A DNA stretch of 64,000 nucleotides, taken from positions 4,092,001-4,156,000 of the forward strand of contig NZ_JBPJAQ010000001.1 in assembly GCF_051172195.1 (NCBI RefSeq), in the 5' to 3' direction. The position numbers and the translations under genes were made by a program. Origin of the DNA: Paludibaculum fermentans_A (GTDB taxonomy: Bacteria; Acidobacteriota; Terriglobia; Bryobacterales; Bryobacteraceae). A model generated the notes under the pieces. That model did not search any database, had not been told where the DNA came from, and worked only from the letters and a program-made list of their open reading frames with translations. This document shows, one piece after another, positions 52,240-62,054 of this stretch; the first letter of the stretch is position 1, and the number at the start of each line of letters is the position of its first letter.

Positions 52240-54051
52240 TTACAGGCCGAAGCAGAGGATGTTGGGCCCGGCCGCGACCGCAACGTACTGCCGGCCTCCC
52301 AATGAGAAGGTCATGGGCGAAGCTTTCATGCGCACGTTGGTAGGGAAGTTCCAGAGGGTCTTGCCGTTGCGTTGATCCACCGCCTCGAAGCCGCCGTTGG
52401 GCCGGCCGTAGAAGAGGAGGCCTCCGGCGGTGGCGAGCACCCCGGTCCAGGTCTTGGCGCGTGCGGCTCCGGGTTGCGGAACTTCCCACACGATTTCGCC
52501 TGTTTCGATATTGAGGGCTCGCAGGAAGCGCTGGCCCGTCTGGTCGGGATAGCCGGTGGGCTTGCCGGTGCACTCTTCCAGGGCGATGACGTAGTAGAGC
52601 CGGGTGAGTGGGGAGTAGGCGGTGGAGTCCCAGTTGGCGGCGTCGCTGGGGCAGCCCCGCGGGTCGACCACCACGGGCCGGCCTTGCGCATCAATGGAGG
52701 TGGCCCAATCAACGCGGCGCAGGAAGGGTTTGGCCAGCAGCAGTTTCCCATTGGTGCGGTCGAGGACATAGAAGAAGCCGTTGCGGTCCGCGTGGAGCAG
52801 CAGTTTCGCCGGTTTACCCTGGTAGACCGTATCGACCAGCACGTTGGGCTCAGTTGCGTCGCGATCCTTCACGTCGTGTGGAGTGAACTGGTAGTGCCAT
52901 TTCAGGGCTCCCGTGTGGCCATCGAGGGCGAGGACGCAGTTGGTATACAGGTTGTCGCCGGGGCGGTCGCGATCGTCCCCGTCGGGCCAGGGGTTGCCGG
53001 TGGCCCAGTAGAGCGTGTCGGACGAAGAGTCGTAGGAGCCCGTCAGCCAGGTGGAGCCGCCTCCGTAAAGAGGTTCCTTGCCCTGCCAGGTTTCGATCCC
53101 GGGTTCCCCGGCGCGTGGAATCGTCCAGTGGCGCCAGACGAGCGCTCCGGTATCGGGACGGAACGCGGCGACGAAACCGCGGATGCCTTCGTCTCCACCG
53201 GCTACACCCGCGACCACGGTACCGTTCACGATGAGGGGTACGATGGTGCCGCCATAGTGGTGCTTCTCGTCCGACGGGGGCGCCATGGTGATCTCCCAGA
53301 GAAGCTGGCCGTTGGCGCGGTCGAGCGCAAGCAGATGAGCATTGTCAGTGACGAAGAAGAGACGGCCGTCCAGCAGGGCCACACCACGATTGGTGCCGAG
53401 GCGGGCATCGCCGACCATGCCCGGACTGGCCGGCCGGGAGTAGTGCCAGAGAGCGTGGCCGGTGAGCGCGTCGAGCGCAAAGACCTGATTAGGGCCGGTG
53501 ACGTAGAGGACGCCGTCGGCGGCGATCGGCGTCACCTCCAGTCCGAAGTACTGGATGGGGAATACCCACTTCAGTTTGAGCGACTGCACATTGGCCGTTG
53601 TGATCTGTCTGAGAGGGCTGTAGCGGTTGGCCGAATCGTCGCCGTTGTAGCTGCGCCAGTCGCCGGGCTGGGGCGGTCCCCAACTGGTCTGGCGCGCCGC
53701 GCCGGCAACTGGAGCTGGGGGCACGATGGTCTCCACGTTGAGGCGCAGCAGGTAGCGGGCGAGGACCTGGAGATCGGCTGGCGGTAAGTCCGAGAACGAG
53801 GGCATGCCGGCGCTGGGATTTCCGCGTTCCAGGTAGGTGCGCAGTTGTTCGGCCGATTGGACGGCGACACGCGGGTTCATGGCGAGACCGGGGCCTTTGG
53901 CTGTGCCGCGGCCGTCGTCGCCATGGCAGCCCGCGCAATGCCTGGCGAAGGGCTGCTGCGCGGGCAGGACAGATGGCGCCAGGAGAAGACTGAGGACGAG
54001 CAGGGCAGGGACTGCCAGGCGGCCAATGGGGCGGACGGTCGGAATCGTCAC
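52240..54051 (-). CDS. PQQ-dependent dehydrogenase with an N-terminal cytochrome c domain
   Basis: The protein has 603 aa from a GTG start, with a signal peptide (AVPALLVLSLLLAPSVLPAQ). A haem c site CAGCH follows at about residues 39-43, with a methionine ligand probably in SAGMPSF. The rest is an eight-bladed PQQ propeller: GDWRSYNGDDSANRYSPL, NVQSLKLKWVF, ATGNPWPDGDDRDRPGDN and ALDGHTGALKWHYQF. Periplasmic quinoproteins oxidise alcohols or sugars and pass electrons to cytochrome c. In the usual quinohaemoprotein alcohol dehydrogenases the cytochrome is C-terminal; here it comes first. Confidence 0.93.
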   Translation of the reverse strand: MTIPTVRPIGRLAVPALLVLSLLLAPSVLPAQQPFARHCAGCHGDDGRGTAKGPGLAMNPRVAVQSAEQLRTYLERGNPSAGMPSFSDLPPADLQVLARYLLRLNVETIVPPAPVAGAARQTSWGPPQPGDWRSYNGDDSANRYSPLRQITTANVQSLKLKWVFPIQYFGLEVTPIAADGVLYVTGPNQVFALDALTGHALWHYSRPASPGMVGDARLGTNRGVALLDGRLFFVTDNAHLLALDRANGQLLWEITMAPPSDEKHHYGGTIVPLIVNGTVVAGVAGGDEGIRGFVAAFRPDTGALVWRHWTIPRAGEPGIETWQGKEPLYGGGSTWLTGSYDSSSDTLYWATGNPWPDGDDRDRPGDNLYTNCVLALDGHTGALKWHYQFTPHDVKDRDATEPNVLVDTVYQGKPAKLLLHADRNGFFYVLDRTNGKLLLAKPFLRRVDWATSIDAQGRPVVVDPRGCPSDAANWDSTAYSPLTRLYYVIALEECTGKPTGYPDQTGQRFLRALNIETGEIVWEVPQPGAARAKTWTGVLATAGGLLFYGRPNGGFEAVDQRNGKTLWNFPTNVRMKASPMTFSLGGRQYVAVAAGPNILCFGL

Positions 54052-54143
54052 AGGGAAGCAACGATATCACTGAGCACGACGGGCGGCAAGAGAACCCGGT
54101 TACGCCCAGCAGTTCAAGCCGGCGCTACGGTTGCAGGCGGACG

Positions 54144-55460
54144 TTAGAGCGTCCAGGGGGCGCGGTGAACGCGGTCGAGCATGCCGCTGGCGCCGGGGTC
54201 GTCGAGAATCTGTTCGGCATGCGGATTCCAGAGGAGGCTGCGCCCGGTGCGGAGGGCGATGTTGCCGAGATGGGCAATGGTGACGGAGCGGTGCGCCACT
54301 TCGATGGGCGCCGCGGTGGGTTTCCGGGTCAGGATGCAATCAATGAAATTGCGGTTGTGGTTGGCGCTCTCATACAGGTGCAGTTCGCGCTCGCCGAGTA
54401 CTGACGAGCAAATCTCGGGAGAGCTGGCCTGATGCTTGCCGCGATCCCCCCACACCCATCCTTCGGAGCCTTCGAAGGTGATGCCGCGCTTCTCCTGATC
54501 GGAGACGATGAGCTTTACGCCGTTCTCATACACTGCCTCGAAGTAGAACTCGGTGGCGGTGTTATAGACCGGATGCTGAGCGAAGACGGCGCGCGGGTTG
54601 CGTATGGCGACGGGGCCGGTGTAATCCGTGCCGAGTCCCCATTGGGCCATGTCGATATGGTGGGCGCCCCAATCCGTAAGCTGGCCGCCGGAGTAGTCGA
54701 AGTTCCAGCGGAAATTAACGCCAACGCGGGCCGGGCAATAGGGCGCTTCCGGCGCGGCGCCGAGCCAGAACGGGTAGTCGAAGCCTTCCGGTACGGGCAC
54801 AGCGGCGGTCTGGCTGGCGACTTTGCCGAAGTCGGGGCAACCTCCCGGCAGCCCGACCCGAACGGTATGCACTTTGCCGATGCGCCCGTTGCGGACGAGT
54901 TCGCAGGCGCGGCGGAAGCTGGGGTCTGATCGCTGCTGGCTGCCGGTCTGCCAGACGACGCCGGCTTTCTGCACCTCGTCGGACATCATTCGGCCTTCGC
55001 GCACGGTCAGTGAAAGCGGTTTCTGGCAGAAAATCTGTTTGCCGGCGCGAGCGGCATCGATGGCGATGCGGGCATGCCAGTGGTCGGGCACCGAGATGCA
55101 GACTGCGTCGATATCGGCGCGGCGCAGGACGTCGCGGTAGTCGGTGAGGGCCACACAGCCCTTCTTTCCGGTCTTTTCCTGCACCAGGCGTTGGGCCGGC
55201 CCCCAGCCACGAACGGAGCCATCCCAATAGCCAGGCCCCTCTTTGTTCACGTCGCAGACTGCGACGATCTGCACCCGCTCGTCTTTGAGGAATTCCTCCA
55301 GCATGCCGTACCCGTTATTGCCGGTGCCGATGACGGCGAGGGTGATTTTGTTGGACGGGGCGCTTTGCCCGAAGACCGTGGAGGGGACGATGGTGGGGGC
55401 GAATGCGGCACCGAGGGTTCCCAGGGCGGCGCGGCGAGTGGGATTTGTTAGGAGGCTCAT
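54144..55460 (-). CDS. Tat-exported Gfo/Idh/MocA-family oxidoreductase
   Basis: ATG at 55460 has GGAG-type sequence just upstream (TCCTAACAAATCC lies ahead, AGGAGGCTCAT on the plus strand is internal), and the earlier in-frame ATG reads through non-coding-like sequence. The protein has 438 aa. A twin-arginine-type signal (TNPTRRAALGTLGAAFAP) precedes the Rossmann fold with AVIGTGNNGYGMLEEF and VAVCDVN. EKP-like KQIFCQKPLSLTVREGR and the C-terminal TDWGAHHIDMAQWGLG catalytic segment are typical. Secreted members of this group in Acidobacteria and Planctomycetes probably oxidise or epimerise sugars; the substrate is unknown. The final part (HLGNIALRTGRSLLWNP) is the standard end of that group. 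Confidence 0.92.
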   Translation of the reverse strand: MSLLTNPTRRAALGTLGAAFAPTIVPSTVFGQSAPSNKITLAVIGTGNNGYGMLEEFLKDERVQIVAVCDVNKEGPGYWDGSVRGWGPAQRLVQEKTGKKGCVALTDYRDVLRRADIDAVCISVPDHWHARIAIDAARAGKQIFCQKPLSLTVREGRMMSDEVQKAGVVWQTGSQQRSDPSFRRACELVRNGRIGKVHTVRVGLPGGCPDFGKVASQTAAVPVPEGFDYPFWLGAAPEAPYCPARVGVNFRWNFDYSGGQLTDWGAHHIDMAQWGLGTDYTGPVAIRNPRAVFAQHPVYNTATEFYFEAVYENGVKLIVSDQEKRGITFEGSEGWVWGDRGKHQASSPEICSSVLGERELHLYESANHNRNFIDCILTRKPTAAPIEVAHRSVTIAHLGNIALRTGRSLLWNPHAEQILDDPGASGMLDRVHRAPWTL

Positions 55461-55715
55461 GATTCTTGTATCGCCCGCCGGCGTGCGGGACGGCTTGCGG
55501 ACTGATTGTATCGTGCAGGGATAGGGCAGGAAATGGGCCGGGGGAGGTGTAGGTCGATACTTGATGCCCCAGTTTCGACAAGCGCCGCCGCCAGGCAAGT
55601 TGAGATCGAGTCAGCGGACTACTGGCCGTCTCCAATGGATGGCGCTGATGAGATCGGCCCGCGATACATCCTGCTGTGTTCATGGATCGAGAAATGAGGG
55701 CCATGGCCCATCCAC

Positions 55716-55901
55716 TCACCCTGTGGCGCAGATCCCCCGAAGTCCTTGGTAGTAGAGGCCCCGCGAGACGACGATCCTGTTCCCATAGGACGGAAAATCG
55801 CGGGACAACTCGCAAATGGAAACTGGCTTAGAAGTTTGGCACGAACCGGCCCCAGCGCAGCCGACCAGGAAGAGAAGCGCGAACAGTCGATTCATCTTCA
55901 T
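55716..55901 (-). CDS. Short lipoprotein-like fragment related to the protein at 48504-49454
   Basis: From ATG 55901 (or 55895) a signal-like segment (MNRLFALLFLVGCAGAGSC) is followed by SKPVSICELSRDF, then NRIVVSRGLYYQGLRGICATG and a stop. The block resembles the opening of the mature protein at 48504-49454 (VLSVCEILSNP ... KRVIVVGEYQ). At about 61 residues it contains only the first strands of that fold, so it is probably a truncated gene. Confidence 0.35.
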   Translation of the reverse strand: MKMNRLFALLFLVGCAGAGSCQTSKPVSICELSRDFPSYGNRIVVSRGLYYQGLRGICATG

Positions 55902-56168
55902 TGCAGATGCCGGCTTGGTGTAGTTAGTTCCGCGCACCGGCGGTGTACAGGCGTCGGGCGACGCACGGAGAGGGATCCAATGGTGCCGTCGCTCCCGCGC
56001 CTGGAGGGGCTGGTCTGACGGATTCTGGCGGTGCGGAGGACAAGCCGAATCCGTTCGGACCCCGGAAACCACTCATTTTTTGATATGATTTGCCCACTAG
56101 CGCAGGCGAATATTTCGCATGTCCGCTGCGATTAGTGAACGGCGATTCTTCCAGCTACTGGTGATTCA

Positions 56169-57821
56169 ATGCGTACCTGCGTGAGATGGGTCATCGCGAG
56201 TGTCTTTCTTCTCCGCGCGCTAAGTACGGCGTTTGCGCTGCAGTCGCCTGTTCCGCCGAAAGGGGCGATGACCGGAGTCGTTCGACGAGCCGCCACGGGC
56301 CGTCCCATCGGAGCGGCCTCAATCCGTCTGCTCAATGCCTCCGATGAATCCGAAGCCGCCTCAACATTGAGTGGAGACGATGGAACATTCCGCTTCTCCG
56401 ACATACCCGCCGGCACTTATATGCTGGAAGCCTCCGCAACCGGTTTTGCCAAGCGCCGATATTTGACCAATCCGAAGACGCGCGAGCCGTTGCGATTCAC
56501 CAGTGCGGCGGAGAAACTTCAGGTCGAGGCCGACCTGAAAAGCCTTTCCCGGATCTCCGGGCGGGTCGTCGATGCACAAGGAGATGGCATTCCGGGCGCA
56601 ATGGTGTGGGCGGTGGCCAACGTCGTGGCAACCGAGCGGGGTTTGGAATGGCGGCGGTTGACCGTCGTAGGAGCGGGCGGTTCGGACGGCGAGGGCAATT
56701 TCACAATTTCGAACCTGTTGCCGGGTGAGTACTTCCTGTATGCCATGCCGGTTCCGGGCAGCCAGGCCGGTGGGGGTTATTCCAGCTTGCCGCATGGTGC
56801 GAAACGGCTGATGGATGGATATTACCCGCAGGGCCGTTCCCTGGAAGAAGCGAGGCGGGTGTCGCTGCTGAGCGGCGAGTCGCTCACGGACATGACGATT
56901 CAACTCGCGGGCGCACCCGGTTATTGCGCGCATGGGACCATCATGGGCGGCGAGAGTGCGACCAATCCAATGTGGCTGGTGGCCGCCCTGGCTGACCGGC
57001 AATCGAAAATTGCGCGCAACCCGGTCTCAACCCTGCAACTGAAGACGGGCGCGAAAGAAGTGACGCTCTGCGGACTGCCCGCGGAACAGTTGGTGGTTGA
57101 ACTCTTCGGGCCGGGCGCGGGCGGGGTGGTGGCAACCGCCTCGTTCACCCCGGGCAAGGAAGACCGGACGGAGTTTCAGCTGGAGGTGCGTCCCACCTTC
57201 CCGTTGCAGATCAATACACGGCTTGATAGCGAAACGGCCCGATGGTGTAAAGAGACGGAACTGCCGACTGCCGGCTGCTACGACACGGGGACGGTACGCT
57301 TCCAGCTGCAGGCCCCGTACACCTATATCTTCATGAATCCGCGCGCGATCAAGGATGGGCCGGGCACCCTGTCGATCAACGCTGTTTTCCCCGGTTATTA
57401 CCGCGGTTCGATCGAGCCACCACCGGGCTTGTATGCGAAGCAGGTGAAGCTGGGGGTGCAGGGGGTTGCTCCGGACGAAGCGGTGCTCCTGGATGGCGGG
57501 GTCCGCGCGTTGGATGTGACATTGTCAGAGTCGCTGTCGAAGGTACAGGTTGAGGTCAAAGACGCGAAGGAATTTGCAGGCACTGTCTACCTGGTGCCTG
57601 TCGGTCCAGATGCTCAGTACTGGCGACAAATCGTGAGCGTGCCGGTCGCGGCGGGTGAGTCGCGGGCGGAAGTCAAAGGGGTGGCTCCGGGCGACTACGA
57701 GGTCGTGGTGGTGAGTGGCGACGATCCAACGGCCGCACTCTCAGTGATGCGAGCCGGGACTGGGTTTCCTCATGTGCGGGTTGAAGTGAATGGCTCCGCG
57801 CGCGTTTCCGTCCGGCCCTAG
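56169..57821 (+). CDS. Exported protein with carboxypeptidase-regulatory-like domains
   Basis: The protein has 550 aa with a signal peptide (residues 1-24). At least two CarboxypepD_reg/Cna-B-like beta-sandwich repeats are visible: GAMTGVVRRAATGRPIGAAS with FRFSDIPAGTYMLEAS (about 33-95), and SRISGRVVDAQGDGIPGAMV with FTISNLLPGEYFLYAMP (about 128-195). A third such repeat closes the protein (VQVEVKDAKEFAGTVYL, VKGVAPGDYEVVVV). These modules are structural and occur in surface proteins of Acidobacteria. No enzymatic domain is seen. The promoter region ahead (TTTTTTGATATGATTTGCC near 56075) is A+T-rich. Confidence 0.85.
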   Translation: MRTCVRWVIASVFLLRALSTAFALQSPVPPKGAMTGVVRRAATGRPIGAASIRLLNASDESEAASTLSGDDGTFRFSDIPAGTYMLEASATGFAKRRYLTNPKTREPLRFTSAAEKLQVEADLKSLSRISGRVVDAQGDGIPGAMVWAVANVVATERGLEWRRLTVVGAGGSDGEGNFTISNLLPGEYFLYAMPVPGSQAGGGYSSLPHGAKRLMDGYYPQGRSLEEARRVSLLSGESLTDMTIQLAGAPGYCAHGTIMGGESATNPMWLVAALADRQSKIARNPVSTLQLKTGAKEVTLCGLPAEQLVVELFGPGAGGVVATASFTPGKEDRTEFQLEVRPTFPLQINTRLDSETARWCKETELPTAGCYDTGTVRFQLQAPYTYIFMNPRAIKDGPGTLSINAVFPGYYRGSIEPPPGLYAKQVKLGVQGVAPDEAVLLDGGVRALDVTLSESLSKVQVEVKDAKEFAGTVYLVPVGPDAQYWRQIVSVPVAAGESRAEVKGVAPGDYEVVVVSGDDPTAALSVMRAGTGFPHVRVEVNGSARVSVRP

Positions 57822-57986
57822 CGTCAACCTGAAGATCGCAGTGGTGCCGCAACAGCACCGGGATCCCTTTTCTCGGTTGCTTCTGATCGAGGATGGACAC
57901 CAACCGCCTCCGGCCTCCTGGGGCAGCCCAAGCCCTGATTCGAAACGCCCCGTCTCAAGCTCGCCGGGGTTTCCGCCGATATCTCG

Positions 57987-59417
57987 ATGGTGAGGACGGT
58001 TCTTTTTGCGCTGCTGCTACCACTGACGGTAGGGGCGGCTACGGTTGGCGAGTTGCGCCTGGGTTCTGCGGCGAACGAGTCGACTTGCACAATCACACGC
58101 TCAGCCGCGCGGTTTACGGCCGATTCCGAGCAGGCTTTCGTCCAGTTTGTGGCCCGCGGTGTGCGAGCGGGCGACAGATTGCGGATTGACTGGATTGCTC
58201 CTAGCGGGGCAACTTCCTCTTCGGTCCCTTACGACACCCTGCCGACGACGGCCAACCTCTGCTTTCTCAGCGCTTTGCCGATTGGCGGCTTCGAACCGGC
58301 CACTCAGCCAGGTGTTTGGACGGTGCGCGTGGTGGTGAATGAGGCTGTGCTGCAACAGGCGCGCTTCGAGGTCCAGGGCGCTGCCACCAATCTGGCGGCT
58401 CGCGTAGTTCGGGTGACCGATCAGGAACTCGTAATCGACGCCACCGGCGCTACTTCCGACACCTCCATCAATATCGCCCGTTATTCGCCCTCCGGCGGAT
58501 GGCAATACATCGCTCCGCTGCTGGCCGAGCACCAGGAAGGCAACCGGATCACGGCGCCGATTCCGAAACTGGAGGCGGCCGAGTATCTGGTGATCCTGCG
58601 GAATCCGGATGGCACCCAGAGTCCGCCCTCCCGATTCGTGGTTTCCACCGGGGGCGGGTACGCCATGCCGACGCTTTCGACGGAGCACTGGCGCATCTCA
58701 CAGCGGCCATACGGCTCCTATTCTCATTGGGGGCGGAGTATCCATGCTTACGACATCGCCCCGATCGACGCTCGCTTTGTGGCAGCTATGCGGGGCGGCA
58801 TCGTGTCGGCGCATGACTTGGGCTTCGGGCAGACTCCAAATCTCCGAATCTTCGGTAACTACATTACGATTCAACACGATGACGGCGAGTTCTCGCACTA
58901 TGCCCATCTGAAGACCGGGACGTTTCGCGTGCGGACCGGGCAGCGGGTGGACGCCGGGGAAGTGCTGGCCGAGGTGGGCACCAGCGGGTATTCGTTTGGG
59001 CGCCACGTTCATGTCCACGTCACGAAGGCGGCGTCGATCTCCGCCCAGAGCATTCCTTTTCGCTTTGAGGAGAAGTCCTCTGTTCTCACCAAGGTAGTGA
59101 CGCCCGGTCGGCCGCAGCCAGCGAAGGCGCAGCCCACCCGCCCGCGGTGGAACGGCGCACTCGGGTTCGCGGAGTGGTGGACCCGGATTCTGCCCGTGCC
59201 GCGCGGTGCGAAGGCGCTGGAGGTCAAACTTGGCTGGGAAGACCAGGGCACCGACTTCGATTTGTACGTGGTGAGCCCAAGCGGGCACACCTATCGACCC
59301 GAATCGGAGGCGGTCCGCATCGAGACGCCGGAGCCGGGCCCCTGGAGAGTGTCAGTCCAGGCGGTCCGGGGAGCAGGAAATAACCTATCTTTCTGGGTGG
59401 AACCGTCCGCGCGGTAA
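57987..59417 (+). CDS. Exported M23-family metallopeptidase
   Basis: The protein has 476 aa with a signal peptide (residues 1-17). An N-terminal region of about 220 residues forms beta domains with no motif. The LytM/M23 catalytic domain has its zinc ligands in YSHWGRSIHAYDIAP (His and Asp), FSHYAHL and FGRHVHVHV. The C-terminal part from about 390 (KALEVKLGWEDQGTDFDLYVV, then GPWRVSVQAV) is a PPC-type beta domain seen on secreted peptidases. M23 enzymes cut glycine-containing cross-links or peptides in peptidoglycan. It precedes the cytochrome c maturation operon on the same strand but 145 bases apart. Confidence 0.9.
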   Translation: MVRTVLFALLLPLTVGAATVGELRLGSAANESTCTITRSAARFTADSEQAFVQFVARGVRAGDRLRIDWIAPSGATSSSVPYDTLPTTANLCFLSALPIGGFEPATQPGVWTVRVVVNEAVLQQARFEVQGAATNLAARVVRVTDQELVIDATGATSDTSINIARYSPSGGWQYIAPLLAEHQEGNRITAPIPKLEAAEYLVILRNPDGTQSPPSRFVVSTGGGYAMPTLSTEHWRISQRPYGSYSHWGRSIHAYDIAPIDARFVAAMRGGIVSAHDLGFGQTPNLRIFGNYITIQHDDGEFSHYAHLKTGTFRVRTGQRVDAGEVLAEVGTSGYSFGRHVHVHVTKAASISAQSIPFRFEEKSSVLTKVVTPGRPQPAKAQPTRPRWNGALGFAEWWTRILPVPRGAKALEVKLGWEDQGTDFDLYVVSPSGHTYRPESEAVRIETPEPGPWRVSVQAVRGAGNNLSFWVEPSAR

Positions 59418-59562
59418 CCCATTGCCAAAATAGGACTTATTAGTCCGATATAGCCGTTTCAGGCCCCTTGGAGCCCCTTGCTGGAGCGGCTTTTCTTACT
59501 TCATATCAACGTATTAGCGACATTCCTGAACGGATTGCCGTATACTGGGGGCAAGGTGACGC

Positions 59563-60012
59563 ATGAAGACCTACGCTAGGTTTACCCTTCTCGTGGTTGC
59601 GATTGTTGGCACGTTGGCCTGGTTGGCGGCCAGCGGGATCAACGAATCGAAGACCTACTACAAAACGATCTCCGAATTGAAGCAACTGCCGGGCGGTGAG
59701 GCCACCAAGCGCGTCCGCGTTACCGGCGATGTAGTGCCGGGCTCGATCCGACGCGACGGAGAGCGAGTTCACTTCCAGATCGCGGAGAAGGGTCAGCCGC
59801 AGATCCTCAATGTTGTCTACACGGGCAAAGATCCGCTGCCCGATACGTTCCGTGACAATGCCCAGGCTATGGCTGACGGCAAGCTGCAGCTCGACGGCAG
59901 TTTCCAGGCCAGTTCCATTGCCGCAAAGTGTCCCTCTAAGTATGAGGCAGCGCCGGGCGGCAAGCCGGCCGCTCAGCCCCTGAACGGCGCCAAGCCGCCG
60001 TCGATGTCGTAA
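59563..60012 (+). CDS. ccmE: Cytochrome c maturation haem chaperone CcmE, Cys-type
   Basis: The protein has 149 aa with one N-terminal transmembrane helix (about 6-24) and the OB-fold of CcmE (VRVTGDVVPGSI, VHFQIAEKG, VVYTGKDPLPDTFRDN). CcmE normally binds haem through a histidine in HxxxY. Here the site is C123-PSK-Y127 in IAAKCPSKYE, the CxxxY form known from some bacteria and archaea. It carries haem from the CcmABCD exporter to the CcmF/H lyase at the periplasmic face. It is first in a run of five co-directional genes. No ccmA-D genes are in the window. Confidence 0.93.
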   Translation: MKTYARFTLLVVAIVGTLAWLAASGINESKTYYKTISELKQLPGGEATKRVRVTGDVVPGSIRRDGERVHFQIAEKGQPQILNVVYTGKDPLPDTFRDNAQAMADGKLQLDGSFQASSIAAKCPSKYEAAPGGKPAAQPLNGAKPPSMS

Positions 60013-60038
60013 AACACCGCTAATAGGGAGCGCACTTC

Positions 60039-62054
60039 ATGGAGACTCTCGGCGCATTCGCCATTCTGCTGGCCTTCTGTCTCGCCATCTACGCCTTTTC
60101 CGCCTCGCTGGTCGGATCGATCCGCAAACGGGCGTTTCTTGTTGTTAGTGGTGAGCGCGCCGTGTACGCCGTGTGGATCCTGATGACCACGGCGGCCGGT
60201 ATCCTGGTTTACTCCCTGATGACCAGCGATTTCCGCCTGGCCTACGTTGCCGCGCGGTCGAACCGGGCGATGCCGATGGTGTATAAGTTCGCGGCGTGGT
60301 GGGGCGGTCAGGAAGGCTCGCTGCTGCTGTGGTCGTGGCTGCTGTCCACGTTCTCGGTGATGGTGCTCTGGACCAATCGCCGCAAATTCCGCGACATGAT
60401 GCCCTATGTCATCGCGGTGCTGAGCTTCACGCAGATCTTCTTCTGCACCCTGAACGCCTTTATCGAGCCGCCCTTCCAGGTGCTGGCCGTGGGCAGGGGC
60501 GTGCAGGCCGTCGCGGACGGCAATGGACTGAATCCGCTTCTGCAGCATCCGGCGATGGCGATTCACCCGCCGATGCTCTATCTGGGTTACGTCGGCTTCA
60601 TTGTTCCCTTTGCTTTTGCATTCGCCTCTCTGGTGACCAAACAACCGGGTGAGGCGTGGATCGCCACGACGCGCCGGTGGTCGCTGATCACCTGGGCGTT
60701 CCAATCGACAGGCATCCTGCTGGGCGCCGGCTGGGCGTACGCGGTGCTGGGTTGGGGTGGCTACTGGGGATGGGATCCGGTGGAAAACGCTTCGCTGCTG
60801 CCCTGGATCACGGCCACTGCCTTCCTGCACTCAGTGATGATGCAGGAGAAGAAGGGCATGATGAAGGTCTGGAACATGGTGCTGATCTCGGGCACCTTTT
60901 TCCTATGCATCTTCGGCACGTTCCTGACACGGTCGGGGGTAGTTTCCAGCGTGCACGCCTTTGCGCAGAGCTCCCTGGGCTCGTGGTTCCTTGGGTTCCT
61001 TGCGATCGCCGTGGGCGTCACGACGTTCATGATCATCAAGCGGTTGGACTATTTGAAGTCCGAAGCGCACCTCGAGAGCGTCCTGAGCCGTGAATCCAGT
61101 TTCCTCTTCAACAACCTGATCCTGCTGGCCTCTAGTTTCGCCGTCCTGTGGGGTACCTTGTTCCCGGTGTTGACCGAAGCCGTGATGGGCGAGAAGATCA
61201 CCGTTGGCGCGCCGTTCTTCAACAAGGTGAACATTCCAATTGGCCTGTTCCTGCTGTTGCTGACGGGCGTGGGTCCGCTGATCGCCTGGCGGCGCAGTTC
61301 GTGGGATAGCCTGAAGCGGGCCTTCCGCTGGCCTACCGTTTTCTTCCTCGTCACCGTTCTGGGGCTGGTGGCCTCAGGCATTCATCACATGTATGCGCTG
61401 ATCAGTTTTGGATTGTGCGCCTTCGTCACGACGACGATTGTGATGGAGTTTTTCAAAGGGTCGCGGGCCATCGCCATCAAGAACCAGATGAACTTTCTGC
61501 GGGCGATGATCGAGCTGACGCACCGCAATACGCGGCGCTACGGCGGGTACCTGGTGCACATGGGCATCGTGATCATGTTCATCGGTTTCACCGGCGCGGC
61601 CTTCAACAAGGACACGACGAAGGAAGTGAAGATCGGCGAGCACATCCAGCTTGGGAATTATGACCTGCAGGTGAAGCAGGTGTTGGATGGCGACAACCCG
61701 AATTACTCCTGGCAGCGGGCGGTGATCGCGGTGTCGAAGGGTGGCGATTCGCTGGGCGACCTGACGCCGGAGCGCAGGGTTTATGTTTCGAGCCAGCAGC
61801 CGACGTCGCAGGTCTCGATCCGGCGCCGGTTGAACGAGGACCTCTATTTGAATTTCGCGAGCATGAGCCAGACCGACCCGACGGCAGCGATCATCCAGGT
61901 GTACATCTTCCCCCTGGTGAGCTGCATCTGGGTAGGCTTCTACGTGCTGTTGTTTGGCACGCTGATTTGCCTGGTTCCGAGCAAGGTGAAGTACTCCTAC
62001 GCTCGCACGGAAGTGGTTGGTGTTTATGCAAAACAAGCTCAACCTACGAAGTAA
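60039..62054 (+). CDS. ccmF: Cytochrome c haem lyase subunit CcmF
   Basis: The protein has 671 aa with about 14-15 transmembrane helices. The tryptophan-rich haem-handling motif GWGGYWGWDPVENASLLPW is intact. Conserved histidines lie in HPPMLYLGY and in SSVHAFAQS. The periplasmic domain near the C-terminus (KEVKIGEHIQLGNYDLQVKQ) is typical. It attaches haem from CcmE to apocytochrome c. The stop codon lies inside the next gene, a 29-base overlap if ATG 62026 is used there. Confidence 0.97.
   Translation: METLGAFAILLAFCLAIYAFSASLVGSIRKRAFLVVSGERAVYAVWILMTTAAGILVYSLMTSDFRLAYVAARSNRAMPMVYKFAAWWGGQEGSLLLWSWLLSTFSVMVLWTNRRKFRDMMPYVIAVLSFTQIFFCTLNAFIEPPFQVLAVGRGVQAVADGNGLNPLLQHPAMAIHPPMLYLGYVGFIVPFAFAFASLVTKQPGEAWIATTRRWSLITWAFQSTGILLGAGWAYAVLGWGGYWGWDPVENASLLPWITATAFLHSVMMQEKKGMMKVWNMVLISGTFFLCIFGTFLTRSGVVSSVHAFAQSSLGSWFLGFLAIAVGVTTFMIIKRLDYLKSEAHLESVLSRESSFLFNNLILLASSFAVLWGTLFPVLTEAVMGEKITVGAPFFNKVNIPIGLFLLLLTGVGPLIAWRRSSWDSLKRAFRWPTVFFLVTVLGLVASGIHHMYALISFGLCAFVTTTIVMEFFKGSRAIAIKNQMNFLRAMIELTHRNTRRYGGYLVHMGIVIMFIGFTGAAFNKDTTKEVKIGEHIQLGNYDLQVKQVLDGDNPNYSWQRAVIAVSKGGDSLGDLTPERRVYVSSQQPTSQVSIRRRLNEDLYLNFASMSQTDPTAAIIQVYIFPLVSCIWVGFYVLLFGTLICLVPSKVKYSYARTEVVGVYAKQAQPTK

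Noticed and set aside
59440..59545. Terminator after the M23 peptidase gene
   Set aside because: GGACT-TATT-AGTCC and a later AGCC...GGCTTTT are present, but the stems are only 4-5 bp, too weak to call.
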